From Hymenobacter sublimis (lineage in GTDB: Bacteria > Bacteroidota > Bacteroidia > Cytophagales > Hymenobacteraceae), in contig NZ_CP095848.1 of NCBI RefSeq assembly GCF_023101345.1, forward strand, positions 2,417,501 to 2,481,500: a stretch of 64,000 bases of DNA, read 5' to 3'. Positions 43,658-52,382 of this stretch are shown here, piece by piece (position 1 is the first letter of the stretch; each line of letters begins with the position of its first letter). A program made the position numbers and the translations under genes. Under the pieces are notes generated by a model. That model did not search any database. It worked only from the letters and a program-made list of their open reading frames with translations, and had not been told where the DNA came from.

Positions 43658-45664
43658 ATGCCTGTTTTGTTGACTAACCGGTCGCGCCGCCTGCTGAGCG
43701 TGGCCCTTCCTTTTCTGCTGCTGGGGCTGCAGCCCGCTTCTTGTGGGGGCCAGGAGCCCGACTCAACGGAGAAACCCCAGGTTGCCCAGCCGTCTGCTAC
43801 CCCCGCTGCCGTGCCTCCGGTTGCTCCCGGCTACTTCCTTTTCCCCATCAAGCCGGGCCAGCAGAATTTCCTGGCTGCCAGCATGGGCGAGCTGCGGCCC
43901 AACCACTTCCACGGCGGCCTCGATATCAAGACCGATGGCCGGGTTGACTTGCCGGTATACGCCGCGGCCGAGGGCTACATCTCGCGCATGAAGCAGAGCA
44001 GCTTCGGCTACGGCAACGTGCTCTACATCACCCACCCCAACGGCCTGACGACGGTGTACGGCCACCTTAACCACTTTAAGGGGCCCGTGGCCGAAGAAAT
44101 GCGCCGCCAGCAGTACCAGAAGCAAACCTACGAGCTGGAGCTGTTCTTTAAGCCCGAGCAGTTTCCGGTGAAGCGCGGCGAGGTAGTGGCGCTGTCGGGC
44201 AATACGGGCGGCTCAGCGGGCCCCCACTTGCACTGGGAGGTGCGCACGGCCGAAGGCGGGCAGCTGAACCCGCTGCAGTGGGGCGGCTTCCAGGAAGTCC
44301 AGGACCACGTAGCTCCTAGCCTGCAAGCCTTTGCGGTGGAGGCGTTAGGCATTGATGCGCGCGTGCAGGGCCGCTTTGGCAAAGCCGTGTTCGTGCCCAA
44401 GGCCCCGCCGTTGCCGGGCGGGGGTGGCTACGTGTGGGCCGACACGATTCCTGCTTATGGCACGGTAGGCCTACTGGTGCAGGGCTTCGACCGATTCGAC
44501 CAGGCCTGGAATAAGAATGGGTTTCAGAAGGTAGAAGTGCAGGTGAACGGCCAGCCTCTGTACAGTCACGTCGTCGATAATATTCCGTTTCCACTCGGCT
44601 CCCGGCAGGTTAATCAGCACATGGACTACGAGTGGCGCGCTACCCAGGGCCGGCAGCTGGAAAAGCTATTTGTGGATGATGGCAACGAGCTGAGCATCTA
44701 CAAAACCGGACCCAGCAAGGGCAAGCTGCGGGTAGAAGCCGGCAAGCTCTACAGCGTGGAAATCCGGATGAGTGATTCGTACGGCAACAGCACACCCCTG
44801 CGCTTTGTGCTGCGCGGCACGGAGCCGGCCTACCGCAAAACCCGCTCGGCGGCCGTGAAAACGCCGGGCCTGCGCTACGATGTTAGCCGCAACCTGCTGG
44901 TGGCCGTAGCGGCCGACCCCGATACGGCCGCCGTGGGCGGCAACCTGACTCTGTTCAGGGGCAACCGCCGCCTCACCCTCAAACCCAGCTACACCGAGCA
45001 GAGCCAGAACGTGTACCTCTACGACCTGCGTGCCGGCCGCCCCGATTCCCTGCAGTTTGGCCGCATCACGAAGCGGTTTGAGCGCCAGGCTCAGATTCCG
45101 GCGGGGCAGGAATATGGCTTCTCCACGGCCAACCTCAGCCTGGGCTTTAGCCCCCACACGCTGTTCGACACGCTGTATGTGCAAACCAGCTATAAGGCGG
45201 GCCTCTGGACGGTGCAACAACCCCGCACTCCCCTGTTCGAAACCCTGGCCCTCACCCTGAAGCCCGAAACACCCGTAGCGGACCCGCGCCGCACCGCTAT
45301 TTACGCCGTTACGGCCAAGGGCGGCAAGGCCTATGTGGGCGGCAAGTGGCAGGGCAACACCATCACGGCTCCCATCAAAACCTTCGGGCAGTTCCGACTA
45401 TTTACGGATACCATTCCGCCTTCCGGCCGCCTGATTAGCCGGGGCGCGGCAGGGGTAGTGTTCAAGGTTGGCGACGACCTCTCGGGTCTGGCTAGCTACA
45501 AGCTGGAAGTCAACGGGCAGTTTCATCTGCTGCGTTTTGAGCACAAGAACTCCACCCTGTTCACGGAGCGCGACGATAAGCTGGGCCCTGCCCTGCGTGG
45601 TCCGGCTACCCTTTACCTCACCGACCAGGCTGGCAATGAAAAGGCTATTCACGTAACACTATAA
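43658..45664 (+). CDS. M23-family metallopeptidase, secreted
   Basis: A 668-residue exported protein with an N-terminal signal (hydrophobic core L-L-S-V-A-L-P-F-L-L-L-G-L). Residues about 60-205 are an LytM/M23 endopeptidase domain: zinc ligands in N-H-F-H-G-G-L-D, T-T-V-Y-G-H-L-N-H-F, and A-G-P-H-L-H-W-E-V-R, all present. Such enzymes cut peptide cross-links in murein. The remaining 460 residues look like beta-rich, immunoglobulin-like domains of Bacteroidota M23 proteins, without other motifs I can name. The stop is followed by a very strong terminator, so it is probably a single-gene unit. Confidence 0.9.
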   Translation: MPVLLTNRSRRLLSVALPFLLLGLQPASCGGQEPDSTEKPQVAQPSATPAAVPPVAPGYFLFPIKPGQQNFLAASMGELRPNHFHGGLDIKTDGRVDLPVYAAAEGYISRMKQSSFGYGNVLYITHPNGLTTVYGHLNHFKGPVAEEMRRQQYQKQTYELELFFKPEQFPVKRGEVVALSGNTGGSAGPHLHWEVRTAEGGQLNPLQWGGFQEVQDHVAPSLQAFAVEALGIDARVQGRFGKAVFVPKAPPLPGGGGYVWADTIPAYGTVGLLVQGFDRFDQAWNKNGFQKVEVQVNGQPLYSHVVDNIPFPLGSRQVNQHMDYEWRATQGRQLEKLFVDDGNELSIYKTGPSKGKLRVEAGKLYSVEIRMSDSYGNSTPLRFVLRGTEPAYRKTRSAAVKTPGLRYDVSRNLLVAVAADPDTAAVGGNLTLFRGNRRLTLKPSYTEQSQNVYLYDLRAGRPDSLQFGRITKRFERQAQIPAGQEYGFSTANLSLGFSPHTLFDTLYVQTSYKAGLWTVQQPRTPLFETLALTLKPETPVADPRRTAIYAVTAKGGKAYVGGKWQGNTITAPIKTFGQFRLFTDTIPPSGRLISRGAAGVVFKVGDDLSGLASYKLEVNGQFHLLRFEHKNSTLFTERDDKLGPALRGPATLYLTDQAGNEKAIHVTL

Positions 45665-45684
45665 ACTGGCTTGTCAGCCACTTA

Positions 45685-45720
45685 AAAGGGCGGCTTTCCT
45701 TAGCAGGAAAGCCGCCCTTT
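45685..45720 (+). terminator. Strong terminator after the M23 gene
   Basis: A perfect 16-bp stem, AAAGGGCGGCTTTCCT with AGGAAAGCCGCCCTTT, loop TAGC, followed by GTTTTG, 20 bases after the stop. Confidence 0.85.
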
Positions 45721-45746
45721 GTTTTGCTCGATTTCAAAGCTGCTTC

Positions 45747-45850
45747 TGTCATCCGGAGCCCCGCGAAGGACCTCATTACAGTAACACGATTGTCAGTTGC
45801 TACGACTCGTACAAGCGTGATAAGGTCCTTCGCGGGGCTCCGGAGGACAG
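45747..45850. repeat. Intergenic palindromic repeat, family D
   Basis: TGTCATCCGGAGCCCCGCGA with AGGACCTCATTAC pairs with TAAGGTCCTTCGCGGGGCTC then CGGAGGACAG. Its loop resembles that of the copy at 6375-6474. Confidence 0.8.
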
Positions 45851-45878
45851 TTCCTAAATAAACGTCAAACTGTTCTTT

Positions 45879-45955
45879 GTCATTCCGAGCGGGAGCGAGG
45901 AATCTGGGTTTCGATAGTGAGGCTAACTCAGGTTTCTTCCTTCGTTCGGAATGAC
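45879..45955. repeat. Intergenic palindromic repeat, family C
   Basis: GTCATTCCGAGCGGGAGCGA with GGAATCTGGG pairs with TTTCTTCCTTCG ending TTCGGAATGAC. It lies between the family D copy and the ndh stop. Confidence 0.8.
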
Positions 45956-45988
45956 AGGGGTGAGAAACGCAGGTGTGAGGGATGACAG

Positions 45989-47329
45989 TTAATCGACGGT
46001 TTGTTGGCGGACGAATTCTTCGCCCACTTTGTCGCCGGGCTGCACGTAGGGCTGGATGATGATGCGGGTGCCGCGCTGGTAGGTGAAGAGACGGTAGAGC
46101 CAGTTGGTCATGACAATCAGCTTGCTACGGAAGCCGATGAGGTAGTAAATGTGCACGAACAGCCAGGCTACCCAGGCAATAAAGCCTTTCAGACTCCTGT
46201 TACCCGGTAAATCGGCCACGGCGCGGGCGCGACCCACAATGGCCAGGGAGCCTTTGTCGAAGTACTCAAACGCCTCCCAGGCTTGGTTGCGAAGCTGGCG
46301 CGTCAGGTTTTTGCCCAGCAGCCGGCCTTGCTGCAAGGCCGGCTGAGCCACTTGGGGGTGACCCTTCGGCCACTTTTCCGACTTCATCAGGGCAATGTCG
46401 CCGATGGCGAAAATATCCTCGAAGCCCAGCACTTGGTTGAAGTGGTTGACCAGGTAACGGCCTCGCTCCAGAGACTCTGGAGGCAGCCCCTCCACGGTGG
46501 CGCCAGCTACCCCGGCGGCCCACACCAAGGTGTGGGTCTGAATTTGCTCCCCATCCTTGAACGTCACGGTTTCGCCGTCGTACGATGACACCAGCTTGTT
46601 GAGCTTGATGCTGACGCCTAGTTCCTCTAAGTACTTGTGCGTGTTTTTGCTTGATTCGGGGGAGAGGGGCGGCAGCACCCGGTCGAGGCCATCAACGAGG
46701 TAGATGTTCATCAGCCGGAAGTCGAGGCCAGGATAGTCGCGGGGCAGCACATGACGCCGCATTTCGGCCAGGGAGCCGGCCAGCTCCACGCCCGTGGGCC
46801 CGGCCCCGGCAATAACAATGTTGAGCAGGCTCTGGCGCTGAGCCGGGTCCTTGGTAATATTGGCCTGCTCGAAGCTTTGCAGCAGCTGGCTGCGCAGGTT
46901 CACGGCGTCGGTCAGGTTTTTAAGACCGAAGGAGTTGTGCTTGATTTGCTCGTTGCCAAAGTAATTCGACTTGGTGCCGGTAGCAATAACCAGGTAGTCG
47001 TACCGCACGTCACCGATAAGGGTAGTAACGGTTTTGGCGGCGGGGTTGATGGCCGTGACCCGCACGAAGCGGAAGTGAAAATCATTCCGGTCGTCGAAGA
47101 GCTTGCGGATGGGCTCGGCAATGGACTCGGGTTCCAGGCCGGCGGTAGCCACTTGGTAAAGCAGGGGCCAGAAGCCGTAGTAATGCTGCTTGCTGAGCAT
47201 TACTACCTGAAACTGGTCGTCGGGCAGGTACTTGGTCAGGTTTACGGCCCCAAAACCACCACCAATTACCACCACGCGGGGCTTGGTCGTGTCCGGAATA
47301 TTGAGCGAGAGTTGTTCCAGGTGCAGCAT
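45989..47329 (-). CDS. Type II NADH dehydrogenase (NAD(P)/FAD-dependent oxidoreductase)
   Basis: A 446-residue flavoenzyme of the Ndh/NDH-2 group, which passes electrons from NADH to quinone at the inner membrane without pumping protons. The FAD Rossmann loop is V-I-G-G-G-F-G-A-V-N (residues 20-29), the NADH loop is I-A-G-A-G-P-T-G-V-E-L-A, and the second FAD motif is F-A-I-G-D-I-A-L. Near the C-terminus is a hydrophobic, Trp-rich segment (G-F-I-A-W-V-A-W-L-F-V-H-I-Y-Y-L), the usual membrane anchor. The gene is alone and divergent from the lipocalin gene. Confidence 0.92.
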   Translation of the reverse strand: MLHLEQLSLNIPDTTKPRVVVIGGGFGAVNLTKYLPDDQFQVVMLSKQHYYGFWPLLYQVATAGLEPESIAEPIRKLFDDRNDFHFRFVRVTAINPAAKTVTTLIGDVRYDYLVIATGTKSNYFGNEQIKHNSFGLKNLTDAVNLRSQLLQSFEQANITKDPAQRQSLLNIVIAGAGPTGVELAGSLAEMRRHVLPRDYPGLDFRLMNIYLVDGLDRVLPPLSPESSKNTHKYLEELGVSIKLNKLVSSYDGETVTFKDGEQIQTHTLVWAAGVAGATVEGLPPESLERGRYLVNHFNQVLGFEDIFAIGDIALMKSEKWPKGHPQVAQPALQQGRLLGKNLTRQLRNQAWEAFEYFDKGSLAIVGRARAVADLPGNRSLKGFIAWVAWLFVHIYYLIGFRSKLIVMTNWLYRLFTYQRGTRIIIQPYVQPGDKVGEEFVRQQTVD

Positions 47330-47552
47330 AAGCGGAAAGGAAGAATAGCTACCAACTATACGGTCGGGCGCACAAACCGGCTGCTACTGTCGACTCTGCC
47401 CCGGGTTTCGCCCGTCCATAACCATCTGGCCCAGGGTCCTATTTCCTGATTTAGAGGTAATATCCGGCCCCAACACTCCGGGACCGGGCCGCGCGGGCAT
47501 CCCCCGTGCCAGCTGGCCCGTACTGGAGGCATCTTCCTACCTATTTCTTATT

Positions 47553-48122
47553 ATGGCTAACCTGCTCAAACGCCGTCGTCCGGTGTTGTTTGCCGCCGCG
47601 GCCGCCGTGGTTACAACCGGCGTGGCCGCGTACACCTACGCCCGCCGCAAACTGCACGCCCCCCTACCCACCGTGCCGCACGTAGACCTGCACAAGTACA
47701 TGGGCCTGTGGTACGAGGTGGCCCGCCTGCCCACCCGCTTCGAGAAAGGCTGCCAGCACGTTACGGCCGAGTATAAGCTGCAACCCGGTGGCAAAGTGAG
47801 GGTAGTGAATACTTGCCATAAGGAAAGTCTCAACGGCCCCGTAGAAACGGCCACCGCCACGGCCCGCGCCGTGGACAGCACCAACAGCAAGCTGAAAGTG
47901 CAGTTCTTCTGGCCCTTCGAGGGCGACTACTGGATTCTGGACCTGGACCTTTCCGATTACCGCTACGCCCTGGTAGGCGAGCCTGGCCGCAAGAGCCTGT
48001 GGCTACTAAGCCGCACCCCGCACCTGGAGCGCAGCATCCGCGACCGGCTGGTAGCCCACGCCCAGGACCTGGGCTTCCCCGTCGAAAACCTCCTGTTCAC
48101 GCCCCAGCCGGTAGGTGAGTAG
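47553..48122 (+). CDS. Lipocalin family protein (Blc-like)
   Basis: A 189-residue protein with an N-terminal signal anchor (about residues 9-29, F-A-A-A-A-A-V-V-T-T-G-V) and a lipocalin barrel. The conserved first strand reads Y-M-G-L-W-Y-E-V-A-R-L-P-T-R-F-E, the G-x-W motif of bacterial lipocalins, followed by C-Q-H-V-T-A-E-Y and R-V-V-N-T-C, cysteines that could pair, and the W-I-L-D-L-D-L-S-D-Y-R-Y-A-L-V strand. E. coli Blc binds lysophospholipids in the outer membrane. Unlike Blc, it shows no lipobox, so it is probably membrane-anchored or periplasmic. It precedes the bcp gene on the same strand at 112 bases. Confidence 0.88.
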   Translation: MANLLKRRRPVLFAAAAAVVTTGVAAYTYARRKLHAPLPTVPHVDLHKYMGLWYEVARLPTRFEKGCQHVTAEYKLQPGGKVRVVNTCHKESLNGPVETATATARAVDSTNSKLKVQFFWPFEGDYWILDLDLSDYRYALVGEPGRKSLWLLSRTPHLERSIRDRLVAHAQDLGFPVENLLFTPQPVGE

Positions 48123-48234
48123 TGAGTTGGTGATATAGTGAGTTTTCTGTTCAAACCGCACCAGTTGCGCCTACAGAATGGCAAACTCACCATGTCACAA
48201 CTCACTATTTCGCTACTCCTCTTACCTTCGCGCC

Positions 48235-48684
48235 ATGGCACTACCTCAAGTGGGCGAACAGGCTCCGGCCTTTGAAGCGCCCGACCAAAACGGCACCATC
48301 CACCGCCTCCAGGACTACGCGGGCCGCAAAGTAGCTCTCTACTTCTACCCCAAGGACGACACTTCGGGCTGCACGGCCCAGGCCTGCAACCTGCGCGACA
48401 ACTACCAGAGCCTGCTCGGGGCCGGCATTCAGGTGCTGGGCGTGAGCATCGATTCGGAAAAGTCGCACCAGAAGTTCGCCGCCAAGTACGAGCTACCGTT
48501 CCCGCTGTTGGTAGATGCCGACAAGAAGCTAGCGGAAGCGTACGGGGTGTGGCAGGAAAAATCGATGTACGGCCGCAAGTACATGGGCACCATGCGCTAC
48601 ACCTTCCTGATTGACGAGCAGGGCCGTATTGAAAAAGTCATTACCAAAGTCGATACCAAGAACCACGCGGCCCAGCTGCTGTAA
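48235..48684 (+). CDS. bcp: Thioredoxin-dependent peroxiredoxin, Bcp type
   Basis: A 149-residue cytoplasmic peroxidase from the ATG at 48235 (MALPQVGEQAP); upstream codons in the same frame come from the intergenic spacer. It reduces hydroperoxides with thioredoxin. F-Y-P-K-D-D-T-S-G-C-T-A-Q-A-C holds the peroxidatic Cys46 and the resolving Cys51, spaced as in atypical two-Cys Bcp enzymes. The rest of the fold is complete (L-G-V-S-I-D-S-E-K-S-H-Q-K-F, T-F-L-I-D-E-Q-G-R-I). A near-consensus TACCTTCG lies five bases before the start, suggesting a very short leader. A terminator follows. Confidence 0.93.
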   Translation: MALPQVGEQAPAFEAPDQNGTIHRLQDYAGRKVALYFYPKDDTSGCTAQACNLRDNYQSLLGAGIQVLGVSIDSEKSHQKFAAKYELPFPLLVDADKKLAEAYGVWQEKSMYGRKYMGTMRYTFLIDEQGRIEKVITKVDTKNHAAQLL

Positions 48685-48693
48685 CAAACGTAG

Positions 48694-48723
48694 AAGCCTC
48701 GCCTGTTTCGGCGGGGCTTTTTT
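48694..48723 (+). terminator. Terminator after bcp
   Basis: AAGCCTCGCC pairs with GGCGGGGCTT (one wobble) around TGTTTC, followed by a run of T, 10 bases after the stop. Confidence 0.8.
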
Positions 48724-48894
48724 GTGGGCTACGGCGGTAGTAATTCCTTTACTAGGTTTTCCTGTGAACCACCTCTCCGGTTGGCTGCCGTCAGTCGTCG
48801 GGCTCCTGCCTCTCCGCCGAAGAAGGGCCGTGAGGTGGGGTGCCCCGCCCGAACAAGCCCACGGCATATCACCTCTCCCCTTCGCCCAACTTCC

Positions 48895-48902
48895 TACCTT
48901 TG
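48895..48902 (+). promoter_or_regulatory. Bacteroidota -7-type promoter element (TACCTTTG)
   Basis: TACCTTTG lies 27 bases before the transketolase N-subunit start. No TTG at the usual distance was found. Confidence 0.45.
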
Positions 48903-48929
48903 CTTTCCCATTAACTCCTAACTGAACTC

Positions 48930-49832
48930 ATGGCTCAGGACACTTCATTTGCCGCATCTTCCGAAACCCACGCTCCCGATGCTACCGCTTCCGTAGCCGA
49001 GCTCAAGCAAATTGCCTCGCAAGTGCGGCGCGACATCGTGCGCATGGTGCACGCCGTGAACTCCGGTCACCCCGGCGGCTCACTGGGCTGCACCGATCTG
49101 CTGGTGGCGCTTTACTTCAAAGTGATGAAGCACACGCCCGAGCCCTTCGACATGAACGGCGTTGGGCAGGACCTGTTTTTCCTTTCCAACGGTCATATTT
49201 CGCCGGTATTCTACTCGGTGCTGGCCCGCTCGGGCTACTTCCCCGTGGGCGAACTGGCTACCTTCCGTAAGCTGAACTCCCGGTTGCAGGGCCACCCTGC
49301 TACCCACGAGCACCTGCCCGGCGTACGCGTGGCTTCCGGCTCCCTGGGTCAGGGCCTGAGCGTAGCCATTGGGGCCGCCCAAGCTAAAAAACTCAACAAC
49401 GACGACCGGAAGGTATTTGTGCTGATGGGCGACGGGGAACTGGAAGAAGGCCAGATTTGGGAAGCGGCCATGTACGCCCCCCACCACAAAGTCGACAACC
49501 TAATTGCCTTCGTGGACCGCAACGGTCAGCAGATTGACGGCCCCACCGACAAAATCGGCGGCCTCGGCGACCTGCGTGCCAAGTTCGAAGCCTTCAACTG
49601 GCGCGTGCTCGAAACTGACGGCAACGACCTCGAAAAACTGCTACCCACCATCGAAGAAGCTGTGCAGCTCAGCGGCCAGGGCCAGCCCATTATGGTGCTG
49701 ATGGACACGCAGATGGGCTACGGGGTCGACTTCATGATGGGCTCACACAAGTGGCACGGCGTGGCCCCGAACGACGAGCAACTCGAGAAGGCCCTGCAGC
49801 AGCTAGCAGTGGAAAAGGCAGGCGACTACTAA
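48930..49832 (+). CDS. Transketolase N-terminal subunit
   Basis: The 300-residue TPP-binding half of a split transketolase, which moves two-carbon units in the pentose phosphate pathway. The thiamine-diphosphate motif G-D-G-E-L-E-E-G-Q-I-W-E-A-A ends in D-R-N-G-Q-Q (metal-binding Asn), and substrate-side H-P-G-G-S-L-G, H-I-S-P-V-F-Y and H-P-A-T-H-E-H are present. The partner half lies 2.55 kb downstream on the same strand instead of directly next to it. Between them are a VWA-domain gene and a phytanoyl-CoA-dioxygenase-like gene, each junction marked by a palindromic repeat. Confidence 0.95.
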   Translation: MAQDTSFAASSETHAPDATASVAELKQIASQVRRDIVRMVHAVNSGHPGGSLGCTDLLVALYFKVMKHTPEPFDMNGVGQDLFFLSNGHISPVFYSVLARSGYFPVGELATFRKLNSRLQGHPATHEHLPGVRVASGSLGQGLSVAIGAAQAKKLNNDDRKVFVLMGDGELEEGQIWEAAMYAPHHKVDNLIAFVDRNGQQIDGPTDKIGGLGDLRAKFEAFNWRVLETDGNDLEKLLPTIEEAVQLSGQGQPIMVLMDTQMGYGVDFMMGSHKWHGVAPNDEQLEKALQQLAVEKAGDY

Positions 49833-49872
49833 TATCTTACGCGTCTGTCCTGCTTGATCTGGCGGCCGTAAA

Positions 49873-49960
49873 GTCGAAGCATCTCTACCTCTGGCTAACT
49901 CCAATCATCCAACGAAGCGGTAGAGATGGTTCGACTGCGCCTCCGGCTCCGCTCAGCATA
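49873..49960. repeat. Truncated palindromic repeat, family A
   Basis: GTCGAAGCATCTCTACC pairs with GGTAGAGATGGTTCGAC; the outer left arm with GTCATGCTGAGC is missing, while the right arm ends GCTCAGCATA. It sits between the transketolase N-half and the VWA gene. Confidence 0.75.
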
Positions 49961-49985
49961 GCCGCTCTTTTACTCCTCGCCTGAA

Positions 49986-51383
49986 ATGCGCTACTTGGTT
50001 TTGGTTGCGTGCTTGCTCATGAGCCTGCTGGCTCCCTGGCATAGCCGTGCCCAAAACGTAGCCCCTACTCAGCCCCGGACTACCCGTATCTTGTTCGTGC
50101 TCGACGCGTCGGGTTCGATGCGGGCACCCTGGGAAGGGCAGCAGCGCTGGGACGTGGCCAAGAACCTGCTCTCGAAGATGGTGGACTCGCTCAATGCCTA
50201 CCCCAACCTGGAGCTAGCCTTGCGCGCCTACGGGCATCAGCACGAGAACAAGGAAAACAACTGCGAGGACTCGAAGCTAGAGGTGGCCTTCGCGCCCAAA
50301 AACGCGGGGGCCATTAAAGCGCGGCTGAAAACCATTGAGCCCAAAGGCAACACGCCCATTACGTACTCGCTTTTGCAGTCGGCCCAGGACTTTCCAGTTG
50401 ACCGTACGGCGCGTAACGTATTGATTCTGATTACCGACGGCCTGGAATCCTGCAAGGGCGACCCGTGTGCCACGGCCCTAGCGTTGCAGCGCAAGCACGT
50501 ATTTCTAAAGCCGTTCGTAATTGGCATTGGGGCCGAGCGGGAGTTTGGCAAGCAGCTGGAATGCCTGGGGCAGTACTACAACGCGGCCGATGTGAAGACC
50601 TTTCGCACCATCCTCAACGATGTAGTGGCCCAGACTCTGGCCAAAACCACAGTGGCCGTCAACCTGACCGATGAGGCCGGCCGGCCAGTAGAGTCGAATG
50701 TGAACATGACCTTCCTGAACAACGTCACGGAGCAGCCGGAGTACAACTACGTGCACTACCGCGACGCCCAGGGCAAACCCGACGTGCTCGACATCGACGC
50801 CCTGCAGAGCTACGATTTGGTCATTAACACGGTGCCGCCGGTACGCCAGCAGAACCTGCCCATTCGGCCCGGCAAGGCCAATGTGCTCACGTACAAAACG
50901 CCTCAGGGCACCCTCTGGCTCCAAAATCCCGGCCTCTCGCCCAACCCCTACGGTACGGTGCAGGCGGTAGTGCGGGCCCAGGGCAACCCGGCTACAGTGG
51001 TGGCCCTACCATTCGGGAGCCGGCAAAAGCTGCTGGCCGGCAATTACGAGGTGGAGCTGCTGACCCTACCCCGCCAGATCCGGCGCATCTCGGTGAAGCA
51101 GGGCCAGGAAACGCCCGTAACCTACGAAGCGCCCGGCATCCTGAACATCGTGTCGGACCTGAAGGGCTACGGCAGCATCTACCGGCTCAATAACGACGAG
51201 TCGCAGACGTGGGTGTACAACCTGCCCGACGGGGGTAGCAGCAAGATTAACCTCCCGATGCAGCCGGGGGCGTACCGCTTGGTGTTTCGCACCAAAACTG
51301 CCACCGGCAGCAAGTTCACCGATGTCCGCAACTTCACCATCCGGCCGGGCCAAACCAGCTCGGTCAGCATTTTCGGGAGATGA
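49986..51383 (+). CDS. Secreted von Willebrand factor A-domain protein
   Basis: A 465-residue exported protein with signal peptide (MRYLVLVACLLMSLLAPW...RAQ). Residues about 35-215 are a VWA domain with a complete metal-ion-dependent adhesion site: D-A-S-G-S-M, the Thr of G-N-T-P-I-T and the Asp of L-I-T-D-G-L-E-S-C. Cysteines in N-N-C-E-D, E-S-C-K-G-D-P-C and L-E-C-L are periplasmic and may pair. The remaining 250 residues contain repeated beta-rich pieces and no motif I can name. VWA domains bind protein ligands. The gene lies between the two transketolase halves and is bounded by palindromic repeats on both sides. Confidence 0.88.
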   Translation: MRYLVLVACLLMSLLAPWHSRAQNVAPTQPRTTRILFVLDASGSMRAPWEGQQRWDVAKNLLSKMVDSLNAYPNLELALRAYGHQHENKENNCEDSKLEVAFAPKNAGAIKARLKTIEPKGNTPITYSLLQSAQDFPVDRTARNVLILITDGLESCKGDPCATALALQRKHVFLKPFVIGIGAEREFGKQLECLGQYYNAADVKTFRTILNDVVAQTLAKTTVAVNLTDEAGRPVESNVNMTFLNNVTEQPEYNYVHYRDAQGKPDVLDIDALQSYDLVINTVPPVRQQNLPIRPGKANVLTYKTPQGTLWLQNPGLSPNPYGTVQAVVRAQGNPATVVALPFGSRQKLLAGNYEVELLTLPRQIRRISVKQGQETPVTYEAPGILNIVSDLKGYGSIYRLNNDESQTWVYNLPDGGSSKINLPMQPGAYRLVFRTKTATGSKFTDVRNFTIRPGQTSSVSIFGR

Positions 51384-51414
51384 GAAATACTGCACCAGTG
51401 AAGAAGATAAACGA

Positions 51415-51505
51415 GAACGGTCATGCAGAGCGCAGCGAAGCATCTCGCGTGCTGACGCCTGCAACGACGCCATGCGAGATGCTTCGCTGCGCTCTGCATG
51501 ACGTT
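51415..51505. repeat. Palindromic repeat, family B
   Basis: GTCATGCAGAGCGCAGCGAA and CATCTCGCGTGCTGACG pair with CATGCGAGATGCTTCGCTGC then GCTCTGCATGACG. It lies between the VWA gene and the PhyH-like gene, and its right end touches the PhyH-like ATG at 51506. Confidence 0.85.
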
Positions 51506-52267
51506 ATGCCAGGGGCAGTTCAACACTTACGGAAAAAAGGCTACGCAACCTTACCCGACATCTACTCCCCGGTAGAGGTAGCAGCTCTGCTCGAAACCAT
51601 CGAGGCAGCAGAAGCCACTTCATCCAACTTCCGGCGTAGCCAGGACGTGTTTGCCATTCGCAACCTGCTGGGCGAGATTCCGCAGCTACGGGAGCAACTC
51701 CTGACGCCCCGGCTGCGGGAAGTGCTGGCGGCGCTGTTTCCGAATGCTACTCCCCACCTCACCAAAGCTATTTACTTTGATAAGCCAGCCGGCTCTAACT
51801 GGCTGGTGGCCTGGCACCAAGACGTGATGATTAGCGTGGACCGACGGCTGAATTTGCTCGGCTACGGCCCCTGGAGCAGCAAAGGCGACGAGGTAACGGT
51901 ACGGCCTCCCCACGCCATTCTGGAAAGCATTATCACCCTACGCCTTCACCTCGACGACTGCGACGAAACCAACGGCGCCCTGCGCGTGGTGCCCGGCTCC
52001 CACCGCCACGGCGTCATCTTGAATGAGGAGCATTCTAGCTATACGCCCCAGGCGGTTACCTGCCCTGTGCCAGCCGGCGGCCTGATGCTCATGCAGCCCC
52101 TTACCCTGCACGCTTCCAACCGCAGCACCAGCCCCCACCCGCGCCGTGTGATTCATCTGGAATTCAGCACCGCTGAACTACCCAATGGATTGCAGTGGCG
52201 GGAGCGGCTGGAATTGCACCCCACTAAAGAACGTCATTCCGAGCCTGCGAGGAATCTCGCGTGCTGA
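51506..52267 (+). CDS. Phytanoyl-CoA dioxygenase (PhyH) family protein
   Basis: A 253-residue Fe(II)/2-oxoglutarate oxygenase, started at the ATG at 51506; an open frame runs 42 codons further upstream but consists of repeat sequence. The metal triad is visible: H-Q-D in L-V-A-W-H-Q-D-V-M, and the distal His in T-L-H-A-S-N-R-S, with Arg in S-P-H-P-R-R-V-I-H that binds 2-oxoglutarate. The N-terminal G-Y-A-T-L-P-D-I-Y-S is typical of the family. Substrate unknown. The last 13 residues (K-E-R-H-S-E-P-A-R-N-L-A-C) read through the palindromic repeat at 52228. Confidence 0.85.
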   Translation: MPGAVQHLRKKGYATLPDIYSPVEVAALLETIEAAEATSSNFRRSQDVFAIRNLLGEIPQLREQLLTPRLREVLAALFPNATPHLTKAIYFDKPAGSNWLVAWHQDVMISVDRRLNLLGYGPWSSKGDEVTVRPPHAILESIITLRLHLDDCDETNGALRVVPGSHRHGVILNEEHSSYTPQAVTCPVPAGGLMLMQPLTLHASNRSTSPHPRRVIHLEFSTAELPNGLQWRERLELHPTKERHSEPARNLAC

Positions 52268-52331
52268 TGTTGAATCACTACCACAACGTCAACACGCGAG
52301 ATGCTTCGGCTGCGCCTCTGCATGACGTTCT
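52228..52331. repeat. Chimeric palindromic repeat (family C left arm, family B right arm)
   Basis: The left arm starts GTCATTCCGAGCCTGCGAGG (family C) and runs into the CTCGCGTGCTGA of family B; the right arm is CACGCGAGATGCTTCGGCTG ending CTCTGCATGACG. It overlaps the PhyH-like 3' end and lies 51 bases before the transketolase C-half. Confidence 0.8.
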
Positions 52332-52382
52332 TCTAAACCAAAAATAAGACCCTAAGTCCCTAAGACCCCAAGTTCCTACCTT

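Noticed and set aside
51380..51505. A 42-codon N-terminal extension of the PhyH-like protein
   Set aside because: Those codons are the family B repeat; homology to the oxygenase family begins just after the ATG at 51506.
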